A stretch of 64,000 nt of DNA. Origin: Tranzscheliella williamsii. Taxonomy: Eukaryota > Basidiomycota > Ustilaginomycetes > Ustilaginales > Ustilaginaceae. The notes beneath the pieces were generated by a model that was given only the letters and a program-made list of their open reading frames with translations, did no database searches and was not told where the DNA came from. Position numbers and translations under genes: made by a program. Shown here one piece after another: positions 41,600 to 51,925 of this stretch. The DNA lies in NCBI GenBank assembly GCA_023212725.1, contig JALBYF010000049.1:1-64000 (forward strand), given 5' to 3'. Positions within the stretch are counted from its first letter, which is position 1. Each line of letters opens with the position of its first letter.

Positions 41600-41775
41600 A
41601 GACTTGCGTCTCTCGTGCGAGTAGAGCTAGCCAAGTAGGAGTGGCTTGAACTTGAAAGGCGAGCCAGACCAGATAACTGCACCTTGGTGATCTCGCTCTT
41701 TTCTAGCTTGGCCGGTTGAAGGTAGCTTATCCTCCGCCATCGCGAGTTGAAACCTTGACTGCGCAGCAACCCAAA
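41600..41775 (-). repeat. Module R, inverted copy
   Basis: On the minus strand this matches plus-strand 53555-53715. Shared peptide: GLLRSQGFNS here and GFLRSQDFKS there, then AKLEKSEI versus AKLEKRGI. The DNA blocks CTGCGCAGTCA, CCAAGCTAGAAAAGAG and TACTCGCACG are common. In the 53-kb block this module follows D in direct orientation, whereas here it is flipped, so an inversion occurred in one of the blocks. Confidence 0.7.
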
Positions 41776-42013
41776 AGTACATACATATTCGTGAATCTGG
41801 CTGCATTCGAGGCGTGCGACCAGTATCAGAATCAGAATGTGCAGCGCTGCTAACCCGAACGGACTCAGCAGATACCAGCACACACAGAAATCAGATTGAA
41901 TATTCATGATCGTGATAGTTGTGAATAGAGACAGGCGCGCGACGTTCTGAGGGCTGTGCGGATTAGCAAAGCATGTCAGTAGACAAGACTCGCACTCTCA
42001 GAACAGAGGTGGC

Positions 42014-42211
42014 ATGCCCTGCGAGCAAACGTTCGCTGACGCTGATGGAAGACGAGGGTTCAATCACAATGACGCACACTACAGAGTGACAACGACGGCC
42101 GAAGGAAGACAAATGATGACGACGGCCGACGGAAGACAAATGATGACGACGGACGAAGCAGGACGAATGATGGCGACGGACGAAGCAAGACAGATGGAAG
42201 AAGTACGCTGA
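42014..42211 (+). CDS. Small ORF with 9-residue repeats
   Basis: ATG-initiated 65-codon frame whose second half consists of four tandem nonapeptides (TTAEGRQMM, TTADGRQMM, TTDEAGRMM, ATDEARQME). The repeat derives from a 27-bp DNA unit, so the opposite strand also yields a Ser/Pro/Arg repeat. No family was recognised. It could be a true repetitive peptide or only a minisatellite with an open frame. Confidence 0.3.
   Translation: MPCEQTFADADGRRGFNHNDAHYRVTTTAEGRQMMTTADGRQMMTTDEAGRMMATDEARQMEEVR
42091..42198. repeat. 27-bp tandem repeat (4 copies)
   Basis: Four units of 27 bp, start points 42091, 42118, 42145 and 42172. The first two are nearly identical and the last two more diverged. The period is divisible by three and keeps the frame of the overlapping ORF. 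Confidence 0.92.
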
Positions 42212-43689
42212 GCGATACAAGGCGCACCAGCATGCCAACAAGTGACAACGGCGAGATGGAACAAGGCTAAGGCCACGAAGCGGGACTGAAGAGCCGACAT
42301 TCGGGCTTCTCAAGCAGCAAGACACTCAACCCTGCCAATCTGCTCTCACGCAAAGGTAAGCTTCCAGACAATAGATAGCCCCGACGCCGATTCCGAGGCC
42401 ATCCAAAGGACCGCAGGGAGATGTGACTGTGACGCTGAAGGCCAAGAACTTCCTTTCTCCGGATTCGCTCGCATGGTCACCTGCGTTTACTGTTGGCTCT
42501 AAGGCGCCAACGCGCATGTCGCCAGCTTGCCTCCTGAATCGTGAGCCGCACCCCCTCAACCACCGCAGGAATAACGTCCGGACGTTTGTCGTACAGTGGC
42601 CTCATTTAGAACCGCAGCCTCTGCCCGCAGCCAGAAAAGGTGCGTCTATCATCCCGCTCCCCTTCCGACGTCTGTTCGTACTTTCTGCCGCACCTCTTTG
42701 CCGTCAAGGTGGGAAATGGCTCAAGCAAGCGCCGCCAGCAGGCCAAACACAAGGGTGCGTGTGTGGTGTTGTGGGCGCGGCCAGAGCGAGAGCTAATGAG
42801 GCCAGCGTGGCCGAGGAAAGAAGTGGAGCCGAGGACGCATGGCGGTAGGTGTCGAGCAGATGGACGAGACGTTTGTTGGGGGCGGCTCCCGGCTGGCGCT
42901 GTGTGGCCTCGCCGTGGGGCTGTCCTTGAAGAGGCAGTACGGCAAAGCAGTATGGTAAATGGGCGCCATGTCGCAGAGGATCGGGCGACGCCGGCTCACA
43001 CGGCGGCCGCAGTGCGTTTACTCCAACTGACCACATCAGCCGTTGCATAGGCATCGCCAATCTGCTGGCGCGCTGAAAGGGCGAGCTGCGACGCTCCGGT
43101 CCGCCACCATGATCTGGTCCGCCATGTATCGCTCGTCGCCCCACGACATGGCACCAGTGCGTGACGGAGCGGATCCTTACTCTACCTTGGTCATTCCTCA
43201 TCAAATTTATCTTTCCATCTCGCTTTCATCCCGTGTAGCTTCCGCTGTAAGCTCTCACCCTCTTTAAGATCGGTGCATCCTCATTTTTTCGTCGTCCATC
43301 ATCTTTCTCTCGTCGTCCGTCATCACCAGCTTCGTTCTTCCATGTTCTCCCATCATCCCGTTTTGAGCTCCGCGGGTCATTCATCGGACAGACGAACTGA
43401 AAAGCAACGCAACGCGTAGCGATAAGAAGACAAGAGAAGCAAAGACGGCTGCGCCAAGCATCATGGAGAAGACAGAGGCCGGGTTTGTGCGCAGGCAGGA
43501 AGCGTGCACAGATAGGAAGCGTGCATATATAGGAAGCTAGCTGGACCCGTCGTAGGTCAAGGAGACGGGGAAGTTAGCGCGAAAGCACCGGGCATGAAGA
43601 ATCGTCGCAGGTCAGATACACCGCTACGTGTGTAGGTGAACGTCGCTGGAAGCAGCAGTCCTACCCGTCTACCCGCCGGGCAGAGACAC
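42212..43689. other. Gene-poor spacer
   Basis: High-G+C frames are open between 42423 and 43260 on both strands, but none shows a motif or consistent coding character. 43260-43345 is a TCGTCCATC-rich simple stretch. No gene is supported. Confidence 0.35.
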
Positions 43690-44040
43690 ATGCGGTTGCT
43701 CTTGGCCCTATATTGGCCGCACCGGCAGATGTCCGTGAGAGCGCCCTTCTACGCATACTGTGTCTGTGGCTGGGAACACTCATGCACACGTATGTCTTCT
43801 CTTGTTGGAGCAGGAGCAAGTATGATTCCACGGCGTCCCCGCCTGCCGCGAAGCCGGTACGCACAGTCTATCGAACTCGCCATCGAGCCTTTTGTCAACA
43901 TTTCTGATGCCGAGGTGGGTGAACCGCAGAACAAGGCCGATGTGGCAGCCGTTGAGATGGACCTCGACGATCTCGAGGAGTCTGAGACCCCTCAGAGCTT
44001 GCTCCTTGACAGTGTCAGCTCCGATCAGTACAAGATCTAA
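43690..44040 (+). CDS. Hypothetical protein with acidic C-terminus
   Basis: ATG at 43690, 116 codons, ending just upstream of LTR copy 3. The C-terminal half (IEPFVNISDAEVGEPQNKAD, then VEMDLDDLEESE) has a convincing acidic composition. The N-terminal part is less convincing and may be spurious, so this could be the last exon of a larger gene. No family was recognised. Confidence 0.3.
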   Translation: MRLLLALYWPHRQMSVRAPFYAYCVCGWEHSCTRMSSLVGAGASMIPRRPRLPRSRYAQSIELAIEPFVNISDAEVGEPQNKADVAAVEMDLDDLEESETPQSLLLDSVSSDQYKI

Positions 44041-44121
44041 CTCATCGTGTTCTTGTAACTCCGCCGCTTGTAACCGCTCTTACGCCCTTGCTCGCTCTAT
44101 TGCTAAGAGCAAAGAGGAACA

Positions 44122-44408
44122 TGTTGGAGGCTCGAGCGCACCATCGGCTCGAGACCAGCTGCGGGTGGCGGCGATGCCGGGCCTCGCCGCCATTCGGGAC
44201 CGCCAGGAGCTCGGACCTCCCGGCGCTGCGTGTGCCCCTAGTCTTAGGGACCCATACGCAGAGCACCAGACTAGTTAGCTCTTTCGCAACAGGCATCACG
44301 ACCGTTGCTCTTTACCATATCATTGTTGTACATACTTACTTGCCGTTGATCGTCGTTGTCGCAATCCAAGACCAGTGCTCTGCCAAATCTTGCGCGAACA
44401 TCCCAACA
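44122..44408 (+). mobile_element. Solo LTR, copy 3 (287 bp)
   Basis: Begins TGTTGGAGGC and ends ATCCCAACA, and is collinear with copies 1 and 2 (shared TACATACTTACTTGCCGTTG). It is flanked by a perfect 5-bp direct repeat GAACA at 44117-44121 and 44409-44413. No internal element sequence lies next to it. It is about 28.6 kb of unrelated DNA from copy 1, in the same orientation. Confidence 0.88.
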
Positions 44409-44554
44409 GAACACACTCGATCTGCGCAGCAGAAAAGGGGATATCGCAGAGCTTGGAGGGGTGGCCAGTCGTTCACGAAGCGGGACAAAGCGACAAGATG
44501 ATGCTCGACGAGGGGTCTGTATATCGGCTGGCAAGGTGAGGAGTACAATCCTCA

Positions 44555-44700
44555 GCGTTGTGCCACTCCCGTCTCCTACACCTTTGCCGCTCACAGACAG
44601 CGCTGCGGTCACCCAGGTACGTCTGGCACAGGCCACTCAGTTGTCACACTCTCCTTTTTTGACAACTGTATTGCTCTCTTGTACAACGGTATCGCTCTCT
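44555..44700 (+). repeat. Weak module D trace
   Basis: GTTGTGCCACTCCCGTCTCCTACACC and the following TTGTCACACTCTCC ... TTGTACAAC resemble the start and middle of module D at 37273 and 53018 (TGTGGCACTCCTATTTCC, CTCTCC, TTGTACAACTG). The copy is heavily diverged. Confidence 0.4.
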
Positions 44701-44936
44701 TGCTAGGGTAATCAAGGTGCCGCCCAAGTAGATACACGCGTATGCGGCGGGCAACCGGCCGCGGCGAAGCGGACGGCCAGCTGAAGGCTGCCCTGTGCAT
44801 CTCGTCACTCCTTCCGACGCGCGACCCTCCTCGACGGCGTTGCATGAGGCGCGCAGCCGCGGCAGGGCTGCTCTGGCACGACCTCGGCGAGAAGCGTCGA
44901 GGGCGAGACTTGTGCGCAAGGCTAGCAAGCTCACAG

Positions 44937-45015
44937 CTATTCCCACGAAATAGGCTCTGCAAGGCGGTACCTACTCTCAGCTTTTGTGAAGCTGGTCTCT
45001 CCTTCATCTGGGTGA
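44937..45015 (+). repeat. Upstream duplication, K2 copy
   Basis: TTCCCACGAAATAGGCTC at 44941 followed by GGCGGTACCT and AGCTTTTGTGAAGCTG matches the 5' flank of K1 (15370-15420). It shows that K1 and K2 descend from a common larger duplicated unit. Confidence 0.6.
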
Positions 45016-45299
45016 AGTTCTTGGCTAGCTTGTCTCGCGCGACTGAAATAGGTCCCTCGTTCTGGTCTCATGATGACCTTCATTCTACCAACTGGCTAAA
45101 TGAGGCGTGTATAGAGAGACCCACAGGCGCCTCTATCTATGTGTCGCATTTTTTTCAGTGTGAGATGAGTCTACGGCTGATGGGCGTCTCCCTGCCGTTG
45201 TCGTCGATTTGGTGATGTGGGTAACGGTGGGCGCCCTGATGAATCTCTGTCGGCCGATAAAGCATCGCAGAAGTGGTTGGATCTGTTCTCGCTGCGCGG

Positions 45300-46220
45300 C
45301 AGGGTGCTGCCTCTCCGCTGTCTTTCGAGTTGTCATTCTTTGCTCATGCCATCAAAGTCCTGACAGAGCTCTGTCGGCATCGTGACCGTTTCACGCAGAA
45401 TGCCAAGGACAGCCAGCTTGGTCAACCGCACCGATCCCGTTGGGTCGGCCAGCTTGGGGCCAAACAGCAGGTCCCTGTGCAGCACCGACAGGAAAGCCTA
45501 TTGCTTCCCTGCCGAGGCGCCCTAACGAATCTAGTGGCAGCGTTAGTTAAGGAGAGCCAGAGGAGGGCCTCCAATTTGCGGGCCGAGGCGCTCCTCCAAG
45601 ACAGGGAAGACGAGCTGCACGAGACATGGATCATGGATACCATGGACCCGATCATCGGCACTTGCGCAGGCACGGCGCAGCTGTACCGCTTCGTACATGG
45701 AAGCCACGGGTGCGTGCTTGCGGCCAAAGGCGTCGACCATAAACACATGAGGAGCTCGTTGATGAGATGGCAACATATGAAAACCTGGCTCAGATTCAGG
45801 AGCTGGAAGGCATGCCTTCTCGAAGGTAAGGACTTGCTGGTCTGCTTTGGCGTCGTTGGTGGCCTGCTCTATGCTTACTTTGCAGAAGGACGTACTTGGG
45901 CCGAGCGCCAGAGAAGAAGGCCTACGACACCTCTTTGCTACCCTTCTACTGCGGGAGGAGCATGGACCAGCGCGGGATGGAACCGAGGGTCATCCTGGAC
46001 ACTGGCCGCACACTCTCCGATCTCGCTGCAAGACAAAAGCTCGCTGCTTGGCCGGCACGGCGTCTACCACGGTGACCTAGCGAAGCGCAACCTGATCTGG
46101 TCGCGCGAGCTGCAGCGTTTTATGCTGGTCGACATTCAGCACAGTTGCTGGACGAAGCAGGCAACCTATGCAGCACGCTTGGCTATGTCGTCTTTCGCCT
46201 GCCGAGATGCAGAGCGATGA
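45300..46220 (+). pseudogene. Family K pseudogene (copy K2)
   Basis: Begins with FFAHAIKVLTELCRH, which aligns with K1 VFPNAIKVLTELCQR. It then skips most of K1's middle and resumes at LRAEALLQDREDELHETWIMD (K1 SREALLQDMKEELQETRIMD). The kinase-like part is recognisable through AQLYRFVHGSHG, ACLLEGKDLLVCFGVVGG and GDLAKRNLIWSRELQRFMLV. At least four frame changes interrupt it: the helix-C segment (ELVDEMATYENLAQIQELEG) and the hinge region (AYDTSLLPFYCGRSMDQRG) lie in frames different from the rest. Compared with K1 it has a large internal deletion. It cannot encode a full protein. Confidence 0.82.
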
Positions 46221-46699
46221 CTGTGAACAGAGAAAGGCCATCTTCCTGCGCTCACACCAGTAGCTGCCTTTCCCCGTACCATCGCTTCCCGTTTGCTGCT
46301 CAACCTGCACGTGCCCTTGCTTTCGCTTGAAGACTGCTATCATTCTGATGTGAGTGGCGGTGAGTAGTTAGCACTTCGCTTGAGACGTCCTGATTCGGGT
46401 GGCCGCTCCGAGGACCAGCCAGCCATGGTCGCAGGGCATGCAACCCAGTCGCTAGCCATGTGCACCTGGCACCGGCCTCGCTCGAATTCATCAGATGCAT
46501 GATTGCCGCACGAGTCTCGCAATGGCTTCATCGGGCAGTAGTTCGCTGCGGCTCGCTCTCGAACAGCCATAGCCGCTTCCAAACTAATCAGCTCGAAAAC
46601 AGCACAGGGTTAAGCAAAGTAATTCAATCCAGTCCTTCCCAGCGACGGCTGACATGGGCGCAGGCGAGCATGGTAGCCTTTGGATGTACTGGTCACGAC

Positions 46700-47380
46700 A
46701 GCGGTCCACGTCGGAAGCGTTGATAGGCACCTAAGAAGCATTGTACTCTGTAGTATAGTAGTTCAGCCATAAACGGCTGCGTTTCGATGAGCCGTTGCAG
46801 CTCTTCAAGAAGCTCCTTGTCGGGCAGCAGGGCAAGTTCACGATAATGTTTCCCCGTCTTGGCTGTTTCATCCACTTGGCCGTGGCTGCCCGCTACGAAG
46901 TTGGCGACATTTTCTGACTCCTGGCCGTTTCCATGCTCGCTGCTGCTGCCGCTCCGAGAGCGTTGAGCAAGCGGTGCGGTGACGGACATAGTCTTGGTCG
47001 GCTGGTGCAAGATGCGGTGCTTCAGGGTCCTCTAGATCTCCATCAGGATCCATCCGTAAGCGAAGAAGGCCCAATGTAGTGGAAAAACTGGAGTGCATCG
47101 AGAACCCGTAGACACCATCGAATTGCTATCATCCGCACCACCACGGTGAGGGTCTGCATTGGCAGCCGTCTCGTTGCTACCAGGTGTGCTTTTGCCGCCT
47201 CTGTGCTCTGTACCGACCTCAATGATATGCTTGCCTCGGTTCTCTTCGGGAGGGGGTGGAGTGGGGCGTGTGACGCCGTTGCACGCGGCTGCAACTGGGA
47301 TCTTAGCCGCCAGGCCACGGCGCGGGGTGGATGATAAGGCGTCCGACCGCCTACTCGTCCTTAGTGAAGCTGCAGACACC
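46700..47380 (-). pseudogene. Family T pseudogene (copy T3)
   Basis: The C-terminal module (RELALLPDKELLEELQRLIE to AYQRFRRGPL) matches T2 (AQLALMPEEEILEKLQHLVS to TYSSFRRGSR). A further segment, MHSSFSTTLGLLRLRMDPD, matches T2 MHSNSSATLGLFGLRMDAD but lies in another frame, and the preceding SNSMVS is in a third. At least two frameshifts are therefore present (around 47020 and 47095). The zinc-binding N-terminus was not found upstream (47380-48000). Confidence 0.75.
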
Positions 47381-47399
47381 AGCGAGATGGGTTCAGAGG

Positions 47400-50029
47400 C
47401 GTAGGCGAGGCAAGCCTTTCTTCTGCAAGCCGAGAGGTGGGTGAGGGACAGACGCTTCGTCCGGCGATCTAGACGTTAGCGGTCATACCCGCCGAGCACA
47501 TGCGCTTGCCCTCGTCTCTACGTCAGCCGCACACCCATTTTTACGGACCGTTGAGCGACAATCCACCAAAACGGAACGGAAACACGGACTGCCAACGGCA
47601 GAGCAATTGCACTAAGGATGACTTTCGGTCTTTCGCTACATGGGGCAAACAGCTGCTGGGATTTCCAGAGCGAGGGTGAATGGAGACCGTCGCAGCTGCT
47701 GCGCATTTGAGTAAGGTTATGTTCCGTGGAAACGGGCAGGTCACTGAGCGATGAAGTGGCACCGATAGAAGGACTTTTCTTCTCTGCGCGAACCATCCAG
47801 CCCACCAGTCAGCGGGCCACTCTGAGGGAAGAGCGGCTCCGCTGAGCAGTGCAAGGAGCAGGGCCGAGATAGCAGCATGCATGGCCACGCGCAGTGGCCG
47901 TTTCTAGGTCGTCATGGCGACACTCAGGCAGGAAGGATAAACCATCACCGTGGATACGCAGCTATACTGCTCTGTCGACACGCAGCCATCGCTGTCAACA
48001 CGCGCAGCCATGACGATGGATACGCACTGACCTGCATCAGGCGGGAGCAGGGGCTGGCTTTAGACGGCAGTCGCCGCCGCCGCACCAAACGCCTTGTGTG
48101 CCTCAGCTGCATCTCTCGGTATCAGCCAACCTTCTTCCGGCTTTGGCACTGTCACCCTTTCTCAGCCATGCCCTCCGCATGCTTGCCATGCAGCGCTCAT
48201 CAGGAACTCACTATTTATCACATCTGGTCTGCTGAACGTCATGCATCCCTGCCTCAATCATCTTCTCTCCTCTTCGCCGTTTCAGCCTCGCCATCACGGA
48301 CATCCACACACCCTCTACTGCTCTTAGAGTGCTCATTCACATTCGTCATCCTTCCTTCATCCTTCGTCTTTCGTCATTCGCCATTGGTCGTCCAATAAAA
48401 TTGGGGCCTAGAAGCGAACTGAATAAGCTTCGAATGCGAGCTTGTCTCAAGGTTAGTCGTTGTCGGTCTTGCAGGATTTAGGCTTGCCGGCATCGTCTTG
48501 CTTCGCATTCGAGCACTTCATGCAGCAAAAGGTATACGAGCAGCGCCCATTATTGTTGACACAATGCGACACTGGTCGACATCACAGGCGCAGGCGTTGC
48601 GCGTGAGTGTTATCTCCATTTCCAATACCACTCGAAGATGCCGACGGCCGACACCATACTTACTTAGTGGCATCGCTCGTAGCGATGCGCACTCTGTCTG
48701 GGTGCTGTCCACATCGTTGGCTCTGCCATGTCCAGAAAGACCCTCTTTGTGGTATTCTTGCCGACACCGCAGCATCGACCATGGTATACACCTCTCAGGA
48801 CCTTGTGATCAAGGTGCTCATTATCCAGGACAAGGTGTTGCAGAGCTTGGCGCGCTCAACGCTGGAGAACAAGCGATCTCTGCTGATCGTGGGCCGAGGC
48901 TACCGTTACGCTACATGTCACCAAGACGCCCCGGATCGATCAAGCCGGCAGCAGGCAGCCTGAGGGCAGTCTTGCCGCAGAGCATAAGCACCGGCCGCTT
49001 GAACTTCTCGAAGACACCTATGCTTGTGATCCTGATCATAACCAAGGGCACTCTGTAGCCAGAGCTCCGAAGCTCAGCTCATGCAGCGTACAGGACGGAA
49101 GCGGCGGCTCATCATCGTATAACGACCAAGACACAATGGCAGACATGAAAGGCCATCCAGGTCCGCCGCACCGTTAACTGCTTGCAGGGACTATTGACCT
49201 TCACTTTCTTCCAATGGCTCTTCTAGCTCTTGTTCATGGCGGCGAGCGTCGACGTAACATGGCGAGAGTGGGGATCTTCAAGCGAACTCTGCCGGACCTG
49301 GCTTTGGATCAGGCGAGGCAACTCCTCGAGCATTTGATTTGGATCGCGAATGGCCACTACAGGAGATATCGGCGATCAGATTGCGATGACCACCCGGGAT
49401 AGCATCTGGCGTGCGGAAGCGGAAGGGTTCGAGCCTCCGATGGCTGCCTCGCCATTTTAGAAGCTGGAAAGATTCGCCGGACTTGTAAGCGCTGGCGGAT
49501 TCCACAGCACAAACGCGTTGTCATCGGTGGCAGTGGCTTCGGACACTCGGCGTACCAGGCGACGGGCGCCGTGATCGCCGCCATCCAGTTCTACCAGCTG
49601 CCTTCGCCCGCCGAGGCGGCCAGCAGACAGCTTGACTACCCCTGCCCAGCCCCGCACGTGCTCAGCTCAGTCACATGTTTGGAACGCACTCACCAAGCAA
49701 ACGCTGCACTGGTAGGGCGGGGCTAAACCCCTAAAGACTTCAGCCTTGGCCGTCGAGATGACCCTAGCAAATACAAGTACTCACTTCAGGGGGAGGGCAA
49801 CTGGGAAGGGCCACCTCCGGGTGGCCCCATAGGTGAGAATGTGCCCGCTGGCGAGGTCTGGTCACCGTCGCGGTGGCTGGCAGAAAGCGTAGGTGAACAC
49901 TTGCACAATTCTTGGCGTTGTTATCAAAGAATGCATCTCTCTCCAGCTTACGTAGGGAATTCTATGATGGAAGGAAGTGTAACTTGATATAAGCTGCGCA
50001 TTCCCACCATGCAACGTTTTGAGTTCGAG
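47400..50029. other. Gene-poor spacer with one uninitiated frame
   Basis: No recognised family. A plus-strand frame without Met, about 49403-49727, reads HKRVVIGGSGFGHSAYQATG and AVIAAIQFYQLPSPAEAASR. It looks like real protein and could be an exon or relic. The frames around 48498-49058 are less convincing. 48340-48400 is TTCGTC-rich simple sequence. Confidence 0.3.
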
Positions 50030-50290
50030 AAAAATCACTGTTGAGATGAGCTCGATGCCGATCTCCAGATCACTATCGGCGATGCACTCGGGTAGATCGG
50101 GTGACCCACCTTCAACTCCGGCGCTGGTCGTCAACATCCGTTTCCTTTATACTACGAGCACTGAGCCCCTCGACTATGTTTCCAGACTCGTCTCTCGATC
50201 GTTCCTATGTAGATACAACACAAGCGAAACATACACAGTCTCTACATGACGATAGCGCTAGTTGTCGCGATATAGCAGCGGGTTTGGTCC
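50030..50290 (+). repeat. Dispersed repeat E, copy E2
   Basis: Plus-strand partner of 23110-23390 (minus). It contains CATGTAGATACAAC-like TATGTAGATACAAC, ACACAGTCTCTACATG and TCGCGATATAGCAGC. The same peptide trace is present, interrupted by stops. Confidence 0.65.
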
Positions 50291-51149
50291 GGGTGCGAAA
50301 CGTAGCAATTACAGCCAGAGACAGCGATTTTTCTTTTTCTTTCCTTGTTCTTTTTTTTTTCTCTTCCCACCAGATTTTTGTGAGTGAATTGGGCAAGGTT
50401 GCGGAAAGCTACTGCCATCCGAAGCAAGGTGCCGTCCAGCAAGACATGGCTGACCGTTTTCACTGCTTGAATTAGTGGACCATCTTCCCACTCCAACAAG
50501 GCCGTGGACGGGTACAGCGATCGTAGGCAAATGGGCAGGTAATATGGCCGGTTTGCTGTCGTCTCAAAACAAGTAAAAGCAAGGCTATCTCCAGCAGGCG
50601 CTCGATGACACCTTGGTACCTCGACTCTAGCGTCTCATAGCAACGATAAGAGGGGAACCCTGCGGATCCAAAGGCGACAGTCTGCAAGCAGAGCTCAGCG
50701 TCGGTGGTGTTAGCATTTCAGCACGTTGAAGGGATACTGTGGGTGCTAGTCGGCAAAAACCTGCTCGAGACACGGTTGCTGCCCTTTGTTTTGTAAGCAT
50801 ATCGGCAGGTTGTTGAATATTACGTTGCTTCACTTGACCGTGCGTGCATTTCGCTGAAGAGAAAGGACCTTCAGCTGAATGAAGAGGATGAGCTTGGCGG
50901 GAAAAGCGTGAAATATCGCAGCAAAGAAATGAGCGACCGAGCGCGCTTTTCGCTGCAAGAACGGCAGACAAAGGGCGATGGAAGGTGTGATCGTTTTCAA
51001 GCGGAGCCATGGCACGCCCTCCATTACCGCCGTCCGACACCGTGGGCTCGGTGAGACGCTCACGCAGGCGCTGTTGGATACGATCTCATCGACTACTGAT
51101 ACGACTGTCGCGAGGAGAAAGGATGGGAATGTGCAATGAAGCGTTTATT
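50291..51149. other. Spacer
   Basis: Contains a T/C-rich tract at 50325-50370. No gene was recognised. It forms the 3' flank of M2. Confidence 0.4.
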
Positions 51150-51830
51150 TCAAGCGAGCAGATCGAGTCTACTGTTTTGTGTGCGCTGGATGGTGTGATG
51201 TGTGGCGTGAGCGGCCTGTAGCGTGCGGGAAGAAGCCTCAGTGTAGCGGTGTTGCATCGCGGGCGGGGGGGGGAGGGGTGAACGGAGATGGTGGGGGGAG
51301 GGGGGAGGGCGGGGGGGGATGGCGGGCCTTTGACGGTATGGACGCTGCGCTCGCTGGGCTGGGCTGTCAGGTGCCGGCAGAGGTGGGTGGGCGGCTGTGT
51401 AAGGCATGCTGATCGAGCGCGCGCGCAGCGTTTGACCTTGCGCTTGTTGGATCGGCGCTGCATGGCAGAGGCGGTGGCCGCGCGCCGTCGAGGGCCTGGA
51501 AATGGGCGCCGGCACTTGCATCGCGGGCAGGTCATAGCCCCAGTTGGCACCGCCAAACAAGTCATAGTCTGTTCCGACCGTGAGAGGCGCCCGCTGGGCT
51601 TCTGCCATCTCGTGGCTGTGCTCGCTCCCTTGCATGTGCACTTCCCTGCCGTACTTGCGCGAGCATGGAAAAGGCTGCGGAGGGAGGCTGCAGTGGTAAT
51701 CTATCAGTGCTCGTCGTCGCTGCACCTTGCCAAAGAGGTTGCCGAGTTTCCTTTTCAGCCAAGCATACCTCGACTGCCTCGCTTCTTCCTCGCTCTCCGA
51801 CCACGCCTGGTCAAACCAACCTTCTTTCAT
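51150..51830 (-). CDS. Family M protein, copy M2
   Basis: ATG at 51830, 226 codons. The N-terminal block WFDQAWSESEEE ... YAWLKRKLGNLFGK and the later GGANWGYDLPAMQVPAPI are shared with M1 at equivalent spacing. The C-terminal half is Pro/Ser/His-rich and longer than in M1, again encoded opposite G tracts (51258-51325). Most differences between M1 and M2 in the conserved blocks are conservative (Arg/Lys, Glu/Asp, Val/Ala), consistent with selection on the protein. The start choice is supported by conservation of the ATG position and of the CCAATATATA element upstream. The family is unknown to me. Confidence 0.57.
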   Translation of the reverse strand: MKEGWFDQAWSESEEEARQSRYAWLKRKLGNLFGKVQRRRALIDYHCSLPPQPFPCSRKYGREVHMQGSEHSHEMAEAQRAPLTVGTDYDLFGGANWGYDLPAMQVPAPISRPSTARGHRLCHAAPIQQAQGQTLRARSISMPYTAAHPPLPAPDSPAQRAQRPYRQRPAIPPRPPPSPHHLRSPLPPPPAMQHRYTEASSRTLQAAHATHHTIQRTQNSRLDLLA

Positions 51831-51915
51831 CCTGAATGGATGCAAAGTGAGAAGCGGCAGAGGGGAGATGGGAGAAATGGGCGAGGATGTGCAAAAATGG
51901 CTTGCACGAGGTTGC

Positions 51916-51925
51916 TATATATTGG
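51916..51925 (-). promoter_or_regulatory. Overlapping CCAAT/TATATA element upstream of M2
   Basis: The same CCAATATATA as upstream of M1, 86-95 bp before the M2 ATG, in a duplicated promoter region. Confidence 0.55.

Noticed and set aside
48498..49058. Plus-strand 186-codon frame
   Set aside because: Composition is not convincing and no motif or paralogue was found. It was left within the spacer description.
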